A stretch of DNA of 42,572 nucleotides from DATKEH01 sp035546355 (GCA_035546355.1 DATKEH010000117.1:1-42572); one strand, 5' to 3'; shown: positions 18,225-26,617, counted from the stretch's first letter. Notes: generated by a model from the letters alone, not told the origin. Translations and numbers: made by a program.

Positions 18225-19370
18225 CTACGGCGATTCTAACCCCGCGGTCCCTCCAGGGGAGCGGAGCAGGCCGCGCAGCAGCCGCGCCACGCCGCCGGCG
18301 CCCAATCGGCGCAGCGGCAGCTGCCCGGCGTGCAGCCCGAGCAGCCGGCAGAACAGTCCCGCTTCGCCCGCCATCGCCGAGACGAATCGGCGGCGCAGCC
18401 AGGGCCGGGCCTCGGCCACCAGCAGCAGCCGGGTGAGGGTCGCGGGCAGGCGTACCAGCCGGCGGTGCTGGGCGGGCCAGCTGGCGAGCGTCCCGCCGGC
18501 GAGCGCCGCCGCCAGCGCTTCCCCCTGGCGCACGGCGAGCCCCACGCCCTCGCCGGTCAGGGCGTCGACGTAGCCGGCGGCGTCGCCGACCAGCGCCAGT
18601 CGCCCGCACGCCACCCCCCGCGGCCGGCACAGGAACGGCCCCGCTCCCTGGTCGCGCGAGGTCACCGGCGAGGCGGCGAGCCGCTCCGCCAGGGCGGGAA
18701 AGGCGGCGAGCAGCTCGTCGAAGGACGCCTTGCGCCCGCTCCACAGCATCGCCACTCCCACCTCGTCGTCGCCCACCGGCGTGACGTAGGCCTCGACGCC
18801 GGGCCCCCACGACACCTCCACCGCCGCGCTCCAGGGGGCCAGGCGGTAGTGCCGGCGGACGCCGAAGCGGCGGGGGCCGCGCGCCCGCCCCTCGAGCGCG
18901 GCCCAGCGCCGTACCCGCGAGCGCAGCCCGTCCGCCCCCACCAGCCAGCGGCCGCGGACCGCCCCCCGGCGGGTGCGAAACGCCCCCTCCTCGAGCCCTG
19001 CCACGGTCTCCCCCCAGCGCAGCACGACGCCGGCCTCGGCGGCGCGCTCGACCAGCGCCGCGTGCAGCACCGGTCGCCGCACCGCCCGTCCCGGCGCTCC
19101 CGGAAAGCGGCCCTCGGCGACCCGCTCGCCGTCGACGTAGCGGATGCCGGGGAAGGGCCGCCCCAGGCGGGACGCGGTCACGCCCAGCCGCTCCAGTGCG
19201 GCGATGCCATCGGGCATGATCCCCTCGCCGCACGGCTTGTCGATCGGCGGCGCCGCGCGGTCGAGCACCAGCACCGACAGCCCGCGCCGGCGGGCGGCGA
19301 TGGCGGTGGCGAGCCCGGCCGGGCCGCCGCCGGCGATCACCACGTCGGCTTCGTCAGGCACCGGATCCAC
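18225..19370 (-). CDS. FAD-dependent oxidoreductase, geranylgeranyl-reductase/SrsC-like
   Basis: 381-residue flavoprotein. N-terminal dinucleotide fold VVIAGGGPAGLATAIAARRRGLSVLVLD (about residues 10-37), DKPCGEGIMPDGIAALERLG (the substrate-side motif of the geranylgeranyl reductase/monooxygenase family), and LALVGDAAGYVDALTGEGVGLAVRQGEAL binding FAD ribityl. The start is GTG 19370, overlapping the acyl-AMP ligase by 17 bases. In the Streptomyces srs system the flavoprotein next to a type III PKS hydroxylates the resorcinol ring; this one may hydroxylate or reduce the polyketide product. Last gene of the cluster. Confidence 0.85.
   Translation of the reverse strand: MDPVPDEADVVIAGGGPAGLATAIAARRRGLSVLVLDRAAPPIDKPCGEGIMPDGIAALERLGVTASRLGRPFPGIRYVDGERVAEGRFPGAPGRAVRRPVLHAALVERAAEAGVVLRWGETVAGLEEGAFRTRRGAVRGRWLVGADGLRSRVRRWAALEGRARGPRRFGVRRHYRLAPWSAAVEVSWGPGVEAYVTPVGDDEVGVAMLWSGRKASFDELLAAFPALAERLAASPVTSRDQGAGPFLCRPRGVACGRLALVGDAAGYVDALTGEGVGLAVRQGEALAAALAGGTLASWPAQHRRLVRLPATLTRLLLVAEARPWLRRRFVSAMAGEAGLFCRLLGLHAGQLPLRRLGAGGVARLLRGLLRSPGGTAGLESP
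18233..18238 (-). promoter_or_regulatory. Candidate -10 box (TAGAAT) for the DCC-thyA-folA operon
   Basis: The minus strand reads GGTTAGAATCGCC just past the end of the upstream gene. Predicted transcription start is near 18226, about 33 bases before the ATG at 18193. Confidence 0.4.
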
Positions 19371-21057
19371 CGCCGCCGCCGTCGACGCCCAGCTCGGCGA
19401 GCACGGTGAGATCGCCGGCCAGCAGCGCGCGCAGCGCAGCGCCGCGCCGCAGCTTTCCCGACGAGGTGCGCGGCAGCGCCCGCGCCGCCACCACCGCCAC
19501 CCGCCGGGGCGCCACCCCCGCCGCCGCCAGGGCGGCCTCGCGAGCCGCCGCGGCGAGCTCGGGCAGCCGCGCCGGCGCCACCTCCTCGTCCGCCTCGAGC
19601 AGCACCACCAGCGCCTCCCCGAGCCCGTCCCCGGAGCTCCAGCCCATCGCCGCCACGCCGCCGCGACGCACGCCGGGCACCGCCGCCACCGGCTCCTCGA
19701 CCTCTGCCGGCGCCAGGTTGCGGCCGCGCACGACGATCACCTCCCTGGCGCGCCCCACCAGGTAGAGATCGCCCCGATAGAGGAAGCCGAGGTCGCCGGT
19801 GTCGAGCCAGCCGTCGCGCAGCACGCGGGCGGTCTCGGCGGGGCGATCGAGGTACCCCTGCATCAGCGACGGCCCGCGGGCCCACACCCTGCCGACCCGG
19901 CCCTCCGGCAACCGCCCCGCCGCCCGGTCGCGTACCTCGACGGCGAAGCCGGGGACCGGCCGGCCGAGGGCCACCAGCTCCCGTCCCGCCGGCGCCTCGA
20001 CCGCCTCGCCGCGGCTCGCCAGCGGATCGGCGGCGAAGCGGCGAGCGGTGAAGGGTGCTTCCAGCTCGCCGAAGGTCACCGCCAGCCCGGCCTCGGCCAG
20101 ACCGTACACCGGGGTCAGCGCCTCGCGGCGGAAGCCCCAGCGCGCGAAGCGGCGGGCGAAGGCGCCCAGCACGGCCGCCGACACCGGCTCGGCGCCGTCG
20201 AGGGCCACGCGCCAGCACGACAGGTCGACACCGGCGAGCTCGTCGTCCCGCACCTGCTCGACGCACAGGCGGTAGGCGAAGTCGGGCGCCGCCGACACCG
20301 TGGCGCGGGCGCGGGAGATGGCGCGCAGCCACAGCGCCGGCCGGGCGATGAAACCCTCCGGCGGCAGCAGGGTGAGCGTCGCCGGCCGCTCGAGGGCGGT
20401 CAGCACCCCCCCGACGAGCCCCATGTCGTGGTAGAGCGGCAGCCAGGACACCCCGGTGTGGGCGGCGCCGGCCCCATCGGGCCAGAAGCCGTTGAGGATG
20501 CGCGCCTGAGCCATCAGCGCGGCGTGGGTGAGGGCGACGCCGCGGGGCTCGCCGGTGGTGCCGGAGGTCAGCTGCACCAGGGCCAGATCGGCCCCGTCGA
20601 CGGCCACCGGCAGCGCGGCGGCGGCCGGCAGCCCGTCGAGGGTGCGGGCGCCGCCAGGCGTCGTGGCGGCGGCGGCGGCCTCGCTCACCGGGCGCCGCAG
20701 CCGCCGTTCGGTGAGCGCCAGGGCCGCTGCGACGCCCCGCAGCCGGCTCGCCGCGGCGCCGCGCCAGGCGGCCAGCGCGCCCAGGCGCAGCGGCGGGGGC
20801 AGCGGCACGGGCACCGCGCCGGCGCGAAGGGCGCCGAAGAAGGCGGCGAAGAACTCCTCTCCGGTGGGGTACACCAGGCCCACCCGCTCCCCGGGTCGCA
20901 CCCCGAGCGCCTGCAGCCCCCCCGCCACCCGCTCCGCCGCCGCCGCCACCTCGGCCCAGGTGAGCATCCGCTCCCGTTCCCGCCGGTCGACCAGCCGCAG
21001 GCCGGCCGCCGGCACCGCTGCCGCTCGCCGCAGCCAGTCCACCAGGCTCTCAGCCAT
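19354..21057 (-). CDS. Fatty acyl-AMP ligase / acyl-CoA synthetase-like
   Basis: 567-residue ANL-superfamily adenylating enzyme. Motifs: LVQLTSGTTGEPRGVALTH (P-loop A3, about 163-175), SWLPLYHDMGLVGGVLTAL, TPVYGLAEAGLAVTFGELE (A5), WLDTGDLGFLYRGDLYLVGRAREVIVVRGRNLAP (A7-A8), and SGKLRRG near the end with the catalytic lysine (A10). PVPLPPPLRLG and LYHDMGL are typical of fatty acyl-AMP ligases, which load acyl chains on a carrier protein. It overlaps the ACP gene by 8 bases, so the ACP is its likely partner. CoA ligase activity cannot be excluded. Confidence 0.88.
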   Translation of the reverse strand: MAESLVDWLRRAAAVPAAGLRLVDRRERERMLTWAEVAAAAERVAGGLQALGVRPGERVGLVYPTGEEFFAAFFGALRAGAVPVPLPPPLRLGALAAWRGAAASRLRGVAAALALTERRLRRPVSEAAAAATTPGGARTLDGLPAAAALPVAVDGADLALVQLTSGTTGEPRGVALTHAALMAQARILNGFWPDGAGAAHTGVSWLPLYHDMGLVGGVLTALERPATLTLLPPEGFIARPALWLRAISRARATVSAAPDFAYRLCVEQVRDDELAGVDLSCWRVALDGAEPVSAAVLGAFARRFARWGFRREALTPVYGLAEAGLAVTFGELEAPFTARRFAADPLASRGEAVEAPAGRELVALGRPVPGFAVEVRDRAAGRLPEGRVGRVWARGPSLMQGYLDRPAETARVLRDGWLDTGDLGFLYRGDLYLVGRAREVIVVRGRNLAPAEVEEPVAAVPGVRRGGVAAMGWSSGDGLGEALVVLLEADEEVAPARLPELAAAAREAALAAAGVAPRRVAVVAARALPRTSSGKLRRGAALRALLAGDLTVLAELGVDGGGGGSGA

Positions 21058-21337
21058 CGCCCGCGCCTCCCCGCGCTCGCAGCTTCTCGGCCAGCACCCG
21101 CTGCAGGTCGCCGACGGTGCGGATCGCCGCCTCGTCGTCGGCGTCGAGGCACACCTCGAGCCGGTCCTCGACCTCGACCGCCAGGGTGAGCAGGCCCAGC
21201 GAGTCGAGGCCCAGGTCCTCGACCAGCCGCTGCTCGGGCCGCAGCGGCTCGCCGTGCCCGAGCTGGCGCGCCACCGCCGCGAGGGCGGCGCGGACCGCCG
21301 CCGGCACGGCGTCGCCTGGCGGCGCCGCGGCGCTCAT
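21050..21337 (-). CDS. Acyl carrier protein
   Basis: 95-residue stand-alone carrier protein with RLVEDLGLDSLGLLTLAVEVEDRLEV; serine 46 in the DSLG motif is the 4'-phosphopantetheine attachment site. The helical ACP fold is preserved, with an unusually alanine-rich N-terminal extension of about 15 residues and an arginine/glycine C-terminus. It sits between the methyltransferase (1-base gap) and the acyl-AMP ligase (8-base overlap). By position it is a dedicated carrier feeding an acyl starter to the type III PKS, rather than the housekeeping AcpP. Confidence 0.9.
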   Translation of the reverse strand: MSAAAPPGDAVPAAVRAALAAVARQLGHGEPLRPEQRLVEDLGLDSLGLLTLAVEVEDRLEVCLDADDEAAIRTVGDLQRVLAEKLRARGGAGDG

Positions 21338-21338
21338 C

Positions 21339-21908
21339 TCAGCGCCGCCCCTCCCGCTCGGGCCGCGCGGCGGGCGGGCCGGCGCGCGGCGGGCGCAGCC
21401 CCAGGGCTCGCTCCTCGACGCGCACCCGCACCGCCAGCACCGCGGCGTTGGCCAGCGAGGCGACCAGCGCGGTGACCCAGGCGGTGTGCACCAGCGGCAG
21501 CGCCGCCAACTCCAGCACCACCGCCAGGTAGTTGGGGTGGCGCAGCAGCCGGTAGGGTCCCGCCGCCACCAGCGGCAGCGCTCCCGGCGTCACCAGCACG
21601 CGGGTGGTCCAGCGATCGCCGAGGGTGGCCACCACCCACCAGCGAAGGGCCATGGTGGCGGCCACCAGCGCCAGCATCGGCCAGCCGAGCCGCGGCAGGA
21701 AGGGGCGATCCCAGGCCAGCACCTCGGCCGGCGCGGCCAGCAGCAGGGCCGTGTGCAGGGCGACCATCCACGGGTAGTGGCCCGCTCCCACCTCGACCGC
21801 GCCGCGGGCCCGCAGCCGCCGCTCGTGACGGCGCGACACCGCCAGCTCGGCCAGCCGCTCGCAGCCGACGGCGGCGATCAGGATCAGGAACAGGGCCTCG
21901 CTCCGCAT
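21339..21908 (-). CDS. ICMT/SrsB-like membrane methyltransferase
   Basis: 189-residue integral membrane protein with about five hydrophobic segments and the signature GPYRLLRHPNYLAVVLELAALPL followed by AVRVRVEERAL near the C-terminus, as in isoprenylcysteine carboxyl methyltransferases and their bacterial relatives. HPNY and the following glutamate pair bind S-adenosylmethionine. In bacterial type III PKS operons (srsB, bpsB) such enzymes O-methylate alkylresorcinols or alkylpyrones; the same job is inferred here. It starts 21 bases after the PKS stop. Confidence 0.88.
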   Translation of the reverse strand: MRSEALFLILIAAVGCERLAELAVSRRHERRLRARGAVEVGAGHYPWMVALHTALLLAAPAEVLAWDRPFLPRLGWPMLALVAATMALRWWVVATLGDRWTTRVLVTPGALPLVAAGPYRLLRHPNYLAVVLELAALPLVHTAWVTALVASLANAAVLAVRVRVEERALGLRPPRAGPPAARPEREGRR

Positions 21909-21929
21909 GCCCCCGCCTCCGCGCCCGCC

Positions 21930-22979
21930 TCACCACTCGAGCAGCACCAGCTCGGAACAGAACCCGGGGCCCATCGCCAGCAGCAAGCCGGGGCTGCCGG
22001 CCGGCGGCCGATGCCGCACCAGGGTCTCGCGCAGCACCAGCAACACCGAGGTCGAAGACAGGTTGCCCACCTCGCGCAGGCTGCGCCAGGTGACCGCCAG
22101 GGCCTCGGCAGGCAGCTCGAGCACCTCCTGCATCGCCTCCAGCACCTTCGGCCCTCCCGGATGGGCCACCCAGGAGCGGATGTCCGGCCGCGCCAGCCCA
22201 TGCTCGGCGAGGAAGCCGTCGACGTCCCGCCGCAGGTGGCGCCGCACCATCTCCGGCACCTCCGCCGACAGCACCACCGAAAACCCGCTCTGCGAGACGT
22301 CCCACCCCATCACCCGCTCGGTGTCGGGGTAGAACACCGACCGCGACGCCACCACCCGCGGGCCGTCGGCCTGCCGCTCCGCGCCCACCATCACCACCGC
22401 CGCCGCGCCGTCGCCGAAGAGGCCCGAGGCGATCAGGTTGGGGATCGACAGGTCCGCCTCCTGCAGGGTCAGCGAGCACAGCTCCACCGAGACCAGCACC
22501 GCCACTTCCCCGGGGTGGCCGCGGAGGTAGTCGGCGAGCCGCGCCACCCCCGCCGCCCCGGCCAGGCAGCCGAGCCCGAAGATCGGCACCCGTTTGACCC
22601 GCGGCGGCAGGCGCAGGCGGTTCATCAGCCGCGCGTCGAGCGACGGCGTGGCGACGCCGGTGACGGTGGCGGTGTAGAGGGCGTCGATCTCGTCGCCGGC
22701 GATGCCGGCGGCGTCGAGCGCCGAACGCACCGCAGCCTCTCCCACCTCCTGGGCGACGCGGATCCAGGCGTCGTTGGCCTCCCCCCAGCTCGCCAGCCGG
22801 GGGTACTCCTCCAGCGGCAGCGCCAGGTGGCGCCCGCCGACCAGCACGTTGCGATGCAGCCGCTCCAGTCTCTCGAGGTTGAAGTGCCGCCGCCCCCACA
22901 CCTCGCGGAAGGCGGCGATCAGCTGCTCCTGCGGGTAGTAGTGGGGGGGGAAGGCCTCTCCCACGGCGGCGATCCGCAT
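21930..22979 (-). CDS. Type III polyketide synthase (alkylpyrone/alkylresorcinol synthase-like)
   Basis: 349-residue thiolase-fold condensing enzyme of the chalcone/stilbene synthase superfamily. The catalytic triad is visible: Cys138 in FGLGCLAGAAG, His273 in WVAHPGGPKVLEAM, Asn306 in GNLSSTSVLLVL. The C-terminal LAMGPGFCSELVLLEW is the bacterial version of the GFGPG loop. FabH would have a different GxNN..C pattern and a shorter C-terminus. Bacterial members extend acyl starters with malonyl-CoA to alkylpyrones or alkylresorcinols. ATG at 22979 overlaps the upstream membrane-protein stop (TGATG). The product is inferred to be a long-chain phenolic lipid. Confidence 0.92.
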   Translation of the reverse strand: MRIAAVGEAFPPHYYPQEQLIAAFREVWGRRHFNLERLERLHRNVLVGGRHLALPLEEYPRLASWGEANDAWIRVAQEVGEAAVRSALDAAGIAGDEIDALYTATVTGVATPSLDARLMNRLRLPPRVKRVPIFGLGCLAGAAGVARLADYLRGHPGEVAVLVSVELCSLTLQEADLSIPNLIASGLFGDGAAAVVMVGAERQADGPRVVASRSVFYPDTERVMGWDVSQSGFSVVLSAEVPEMVRRHLRRDVDGFLAEHGLARPDIRSWVAHPGGPKVLEAMQEVLELPAEALAVTWRSLREVGNLSSTSVLLVLRETLVRHRPPAGSPGLLLAMGPGFCSELVLLEW

Positions 22980-23401
22980 CAGCGCTCCAACTTCAGGCTG
23001 CCGGCGAGGAAGGCCAGCAGCAGCCCGCCGGCGAGGTAGAGCGGCAGCCACCCCAGGACCTGCGCCAGCCAGGGCTGGCCGGGGAGCCAGGTGAGACGCG
23101 CCAGGGTCAGCAGCAGCAGCGGGCCGCGGAAGACCCAGGCGACGCCGCCGGCGAGCAGGCCGTCCACCCAGCGCGAGCCGCGACCCTCGATGAGCAGGAA
23201 CAGCGCCGTCAACCCCACCGCCTCGAGGCCCCACTCCGCCAGCCGCCACGGCCCGACGCCGCGGTCCCGCTCGAGACCGAGACGGGCCAGCGCCAGATCC
23301 TCTCCCGCCCAGCCGGCGACCTCCAGGGCGAAGGCTCCCCCGGCGAGCAGCAGCAACAGCAAGGGCAGCGCCAGGAGCAGGAACCGCAACACCCGCGGCA
23401 T
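22979..23401 (-). CDS. Small integral membrane protein, type III PKS operon
   Basis: 140 residues from ATG 23401 (a longer upstream open frame has low-complexity composition and no support). About four hydrophobic segments: residues 4-25, a middle helix, and two near the C-terminus. No known family recognised. It overlaps the type III PKS start by one base, so it is the first gene of that operon and could help to insert or export the lipid product. This is inference from position only. It is divergent from the ArsM-like gene, with about 165 bases between the two starts. Confidence 0.7.
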   Translation of the reverse strand: MPRVLRFLLLALPLLLLLLAGGAFALEVAGWAGEDLALARLGLERDRGVGPWRLAEWGLEAVGLTALFLLIEGRGSRWVDGLLAGGVAWVFRGPLLLLTLARLTWLPGQPWLAQVLGWLPLYLAGGLLLAFLAGSLKLER

Positions 23402-23428
23402 CTTAGCGTAGGGGTCGGGCGAGGAGCT

Positions 23429-23437
23429 TGGTAGAGT
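23429..23437 (+). promoter_or_regulatory. Candidate extended -10 (TGgTAGAGT) for the ArsM-like cassette
   Basis: TGG-TAGAGT lies about 129 bases before the ATG of the methyltransferase gene. It would leave a 5' leader of about 120 bases, long for this window, in which an attenuator or metal-responsive element could fit; none is recognised. Confidence 0.35.
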
Positions 23438-23565
23438 CGGGGGCACGGGCGGCGCCAGCGACGGCGGCGATCCGATCGGCGGCCGCCCCCGTATCTCTGT
23501 CGCAGGCGCCCGCCCCCGGTGCCGGCGCGCCGCCACCCATCGCCGGGATGGAGGAGAGCCAACCG

Positions 23566-24726
23566 ATGACCCCGCCGTTCGACGTCGAGAGCGAAGTGCG
23601 CCGCCGCTACCGCCAGGGCGCCAGCACGACCGCCGCGGAGCTGTGCTGCCCGGTCGACTACGATCCGCGCTACCTGGCGGCGATCCCGCCGGAGGTGTTG
23701 CAGCGGGACTACGGCTGCGGCGACCCCTCGCGCCACCTGCGGTCGGGCGAGACGGTGCTCGACCTCGGCTGCGGCACCGGCAAGATCTGCTTCATCGCCG
23801 CCCAGGTGGTGGGGCCGCAGGGGCGGGTGGTCGGCATCGACATGACCCCGGAGATGCTGGCCGTCGGCCGCGCCGCGGCGCCGGTGGTGGCGCAGCGGCT
23901 GGGCTACGCCAACGTCGATTTCCGACGCGGCCGCATCCAGGACCTCGCCCTCGACCTCGAGCGGCTGGAGGCGGCGCTCGCCGCCAGCCCGGTGCGCGAC
24001 GCCGAGGGGTGGCTGGCCGCCGAGTCGCTGGCCGCCGAGCTGCGGCGCAGCGAGCCGCTGGTGGCGGACGGGAGCATCGACGTGGTGGTCTCCAACTGCG
24101 TGCTCAACCTGGTGCGCCCGGAGCTCAAGGGGCAGCTGTTCGCCGAGATCCACCGCGTGCTGCGCCGCGGCGGCCGCGCGGTGATCGCCGACATCGTCAG
24201 CGACGAGCCGGTGCCGCCGCACCTGCAGGCGGACCCCGAGCTGTGGAGCGGCTGCGTCTCCGGCGCGCTGACCGAGGAGGGGTTCCTCGCCGCCTTCGAG
24301 GCCGCCGGCTTCTACGGCATCCGCCTGCTGGAGCGGCAGCGGGAGCCCTGGCGGACGGTGGAGGGGATCGAGCTCCGCTCGGTGACGGTGGAGGCCTTCC
24401 GCGGCAAGGAGGGCCCGTGCCGCGAGCGCCGCCAGGCGGTGGTCTACCTGGGGCCGTTCAAGGAGGTGCTGGACGACGACGGCCACCGCTTGCCGCGGGG
24501 GGTGCCGGCGGCCGTCTGCGACAAGACCTTCCACATCCTCACCCGCGAGCCCTACCGGCAGCACTTCGCCGCCGTCGAGCCGCGGGTGCCGGTGCCGCCG
24601 GAGGAGGAGGCGCCCTTCGACTGTGCGCGCACCCTGCGCCGGCAACCCCACGAGACCAAGGGGGAGCGGTACGCCCACACCAGCGACGGAGCCGCCTCCT
24701 GTTGCGGCCCGGAGGGGTGCTGCTGA
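23566..24726 (+). CDS. ArsM-family SAM methyltransferase with C-terminal extension
   Basis: 386 residues. The start ATG 23566 is set by GGAGGAGA (23551-23558) seven bases before it. It contains a cysteine pair (27-28), then RDYGCGDPSRHL (C51), SAM motif VLDLGCGTGKICF, GIDMTPEMLAVGRAAA, SNCVLNLVRPE (C178) and ELWSGCVSGAL (C230). In arsenite methyltransferases three cysteines in the same contexts (YGCG, SNCVINL, LWxEC) bind As(III), so all three are kept. An insert of about 25 residues precedes C178. Beyond the core lies a ~100-residue extension ending SCCGPEGCC. Not UbiE. A metalloid substrate is inferred. It is coupled to the radical SAM gene by a TGATG overlap. No ArsR is nearby. Confidence 0.82.
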   Translation: MTPPFDVESEVRRRYRQGASTTAAELCCPVDYDPRYLAAIPPEVLQRDYGCGDPSRHLRSGETVLDLGCGTGKICFIAAQVVGPQGRVVGIDMTPEMLAVGRAAAPVVAQRLGYANVDFRRGRIQDLALDLERLEAALAASPVRDAEGWLAAESLAAELRRSEPLVADGSIDVVVSNCVLNLVRPELKGQLFAEIHRVLRRGGRAVIADIVSDEPVPPHLQADPELWSGCVSGALTEEGFLAAFEAAGFYGIRLLERQREPWRTVEGIELRSVTVEAFRGKEGPCRERRQAVVYLGPFKEVLDDDGHRLPRGVPAAVCDKTFHILTREPYRQHFAAVEPRVPVPPEEEAPFDCARTLRRQPHETKGERYAHTSDGAASCCGPEGCC

Positions 24727-25616
24727 TGGCGGAGCCCGCCGCGGCGCGGCCGGCGGCCGGCGTGCCGAGCGCGCCGCTGCGCAGCCTCGATACGCTCTGG
24801 TTCCAGGTGGCGGGGACGCTGTGCAACCTCGCCTGCACCCACTGCTTCGTCTCCTGCTCGCCCACCAACCACACGCACGAGATGATGACGTTGGAGCAGG
24901 TGCTCGCCTACCTCGACGAGGGGGCGGCGCTGGGGGTCAAGGAGTGCTACTTCACCGGCGGCGAGCCGTTCCTCAACCCGCAGATGGAGGCGATCCTGGC
25001 GGCGGCGCTGCGCTACGGCCCGGCCACGGTGCTCACCAACGGGATTCTCCTCGACCCCTCCCGCTGCCGGCGCCTGGCGCAGCTGGCGGCAGACAGCGAC
25101 TACTCGCTCGACCTGCGGGTGTCGCTCGACGGCTTCACCGCCGCGGGGCACGACGCCATCCGCGGCCCCGGCACCTTCGCGCGCGCCCTCGCCGGCATCC
25201 GCAACCTGGCGGCGGCGGGGCTCGAGCCGGTGATCACCGCCACCGAGGTCGACGACGCCAACGCTGCGCCCGCCGGCAAGCGGCGCTTCTTCGCCCTGCT
25301 CGCCGAGGCCGGCGTCCGGCGGCCGCGGCTCAAGGTGTTGCCGGTGTTCCGGCTGGGCGCCGAGGCCGAGCGCAGCGGCGCCTACGCCAGCTGGCAGCGG
25401 CTGCAGGAGGGGGGCCACGCCGACGGCGATTGGGGGCACCTGCAGTGCAGCAGCTGCCGCATGGCCACCGCCTGCGGAGTGTGGGTGTGCCCGATCCTGG
25501 TCAACGAGCCGGCGGCGAAGATGGGGGAGCGGCTGGCCGACACCCTGCGTCCGTTCCCCCTGGCCCACGCCGCCTGCTGGACCTGCCACGCCTACGGAGT
25601 GAGCTGCCGGACGTGA
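24726..25616 (+). CDS. Cys-rich radical SAM enzyme of the ArsM-like cassette
   Basis: 296 residues from ATG 24726 (TGATG overlap). Radical SAM cluster ligands C33, C37, C40 are in TLCNLACTHCFVSCSP, with an extra C44; ECYFTGGEPFLNPQ is the SAM-binding GGE motif, then VLTNGILLD and LRVSLDGFTAAGHDAIRG. The C-terminal part has CSSCRMATACGVWVCPILVNEP and CWTCHAYGVSC: many cysteines in a SPASM-like arrangement that may bind auxiliary iron-sulfur clusters. It is not a close look-alike of ArsS or ArsL that I can recognise. Together with the ArsM-like enzyme it may transfer a carbon group or alter a methylated metalloid compound. Function unproven. Confidence 0.85.
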   Translation: MAEPAAARPAAGVPSAPLRSLDTLWFQVAGTLCNLACTHCFVSCSPTNHTHEMMTLEQVLAYLDEGAALGVKECYFTGGEPFLNPQMEAILAAALRYGPATVLTNGILLDPSRCRRLAQLAADSDYSLDLRVSLDGFTAAGHDAIRGPGTFARALAGIRNLAAAGLEPVITATEVDDANAAPAGKRRFFALLAEAGVRRPRLKVLPVFRLGAEAERSGAYASWQRLQEGGHADGDWGHLQCSSCRMATACGVWVCPILVNEPAAKMGERLADTLRPFPLAHAACWTCHAYGVSCRT

Positions 25617-26617
25617 CCCCGGCCCGCCCGCCGCAGGGCGGTGACGGCGACCGCCGCCGCGACCGCCTGACCGCCCACCGCGGCCTCGCCACCTGGGGGG
25701 AGCGGCTGGTGCCGCTGGACGACTTCCGCCGCGCCGTCGCCGCCGCCGGCGGGGAGCTGCCCGCCGCCGAGCGGGCGCGGGCGGCGGCCCGCTTCCTGGC
25801 CCGCCCGGCGGACCCGACGCCGGTCGAGGGACCCTTCGCCCGGGTCGCCCTGTTCGGCGGCGTCTACAACAACCATCTGGCGTTGACCGCCCTGCTGGAG
25901 GAGGCGGCGGGCGAGCGCGTCGAGGCCCTCTACTGCCTCGGCGACCTGGGCGGTTTCGGCCCCAGCCCCGAGAAGGTACCGCCGCTGCTCGCCGCCGGCG
26001 GCGTCGCCTGCGTCGCCGGCAACTACGAGCAGTCGCTGGCGCGCGGCGCCGAAGACTGCAACTGCGGCTACACCGACCCGCGGGACAACCACTTCGCGCG
26101 GCTGTCCTACCGCTACACGGCCGAGCGCACCCCCGCCGCCGTGCGGCGGTGGATGGGGACGCTGTCGCCGCGGCGGCGGGTGCGGGTGGGCGAGCGGGAG
26201 CTGCTGCTGGTGCACGGCTCGCCGCGGCAGGTCAACGAGTTCCTCTTCGCCTCCACCACGCCGACCGCCTGGCTCGAGCTGCTGCTCGACCAGGAGGGCG
26301 CCGACGCGCTGGCCTGCACCCACACCGGCCTGCACTGGCACCGCCGCCTGCCCTCGGGGCGCGAGGTGATCAACGTCGGGGTGATCGGCCGCCCCGCCAA
26401 CGACGGCGACCCGCGGGTCTGGTGGACCCTGGTGTCGGCACGCGGCGACCAGCTCGAGGTGGCGCTGCGGCCGCTCGCCTACGACCACCGGGGGCTCGCC
26501 GCCGAGATGCGCCGCGAAGGGCTGCCCGAGGAGTTCGTCGCCACCATCCTCGACGGCTGGTGGACCACCTGTCTGGAGGTGCTGCCCAGCAAGGAGCGGG
26601 CGCAGGGGAGGTATTGA
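25613..26617 (+). CDS. Calcineurin-fold metallophosphoesterase-like protein with altered metal motifs
   Basis: 334 residues from GTG 25613 (GTGA overlap with the radical SAM stop). After a ~70-residue N-terminal helical part comes the phosphoesterase fold. In ordinary family members the first motif is DIHGN; here it is GGVYNN (82-87), losing the Asp and His metal ligands. CLGDLGGFGPSPEKV (108-122) is normal, GNHD becomes GNYE (136-139), LLVHGSPRQVNEF is kept, and the final GHTH becomes CTHTGLHW. A CNCGY pair is unusual. Either the metal site is changed or the protein binds rather than cleaves its ligand. A phosphatase role on a phosphorylated intermediate is only inferred. Confidence 0.78.
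   Translation: MTPARPPQGGDGDRRRDRLTAHRGLATWGERLVPLDDFRRAVAAAGGELPAAERARAAARFLARPADPTPVEGPFARVALFGGVYNNHLALTALLEEAAGERVEALYCLGDLGGFGPSPEKVPPLLAAGGVACVAGNYEQSLARGAEDCNCGYTDPRDNHFARLSYRYTAERTPAAVRRWMGTLSPRRRVRVGERELLLVHGSPRQVNEFLFASTTPTAWLELLLDQEGADALACTHTGLHWHRRLPSGREVINVGVIGRPANDGDPRVWWTLVSARGDQLEVALRPLAYDHRGLAAEMRREGLPEEFVATILDGWWTTCLEVLPSKERAQGRY

Noticed and set aside
21930..22979. The condensing enzyme as FabH (KAS III)
   Set aside because: The WVAHPGGP histidine context, GNLSSTS and C-terminal GPGFCSELVLL loop match bacterial type III PKS rather than FabH.
23566..24726. The methyltransferase as UbiE/MenG
   Set aside because: The YGCG, SNCVLNL and LWSGC cysteine contexts are those of ArsM, and no quinone genes are near.
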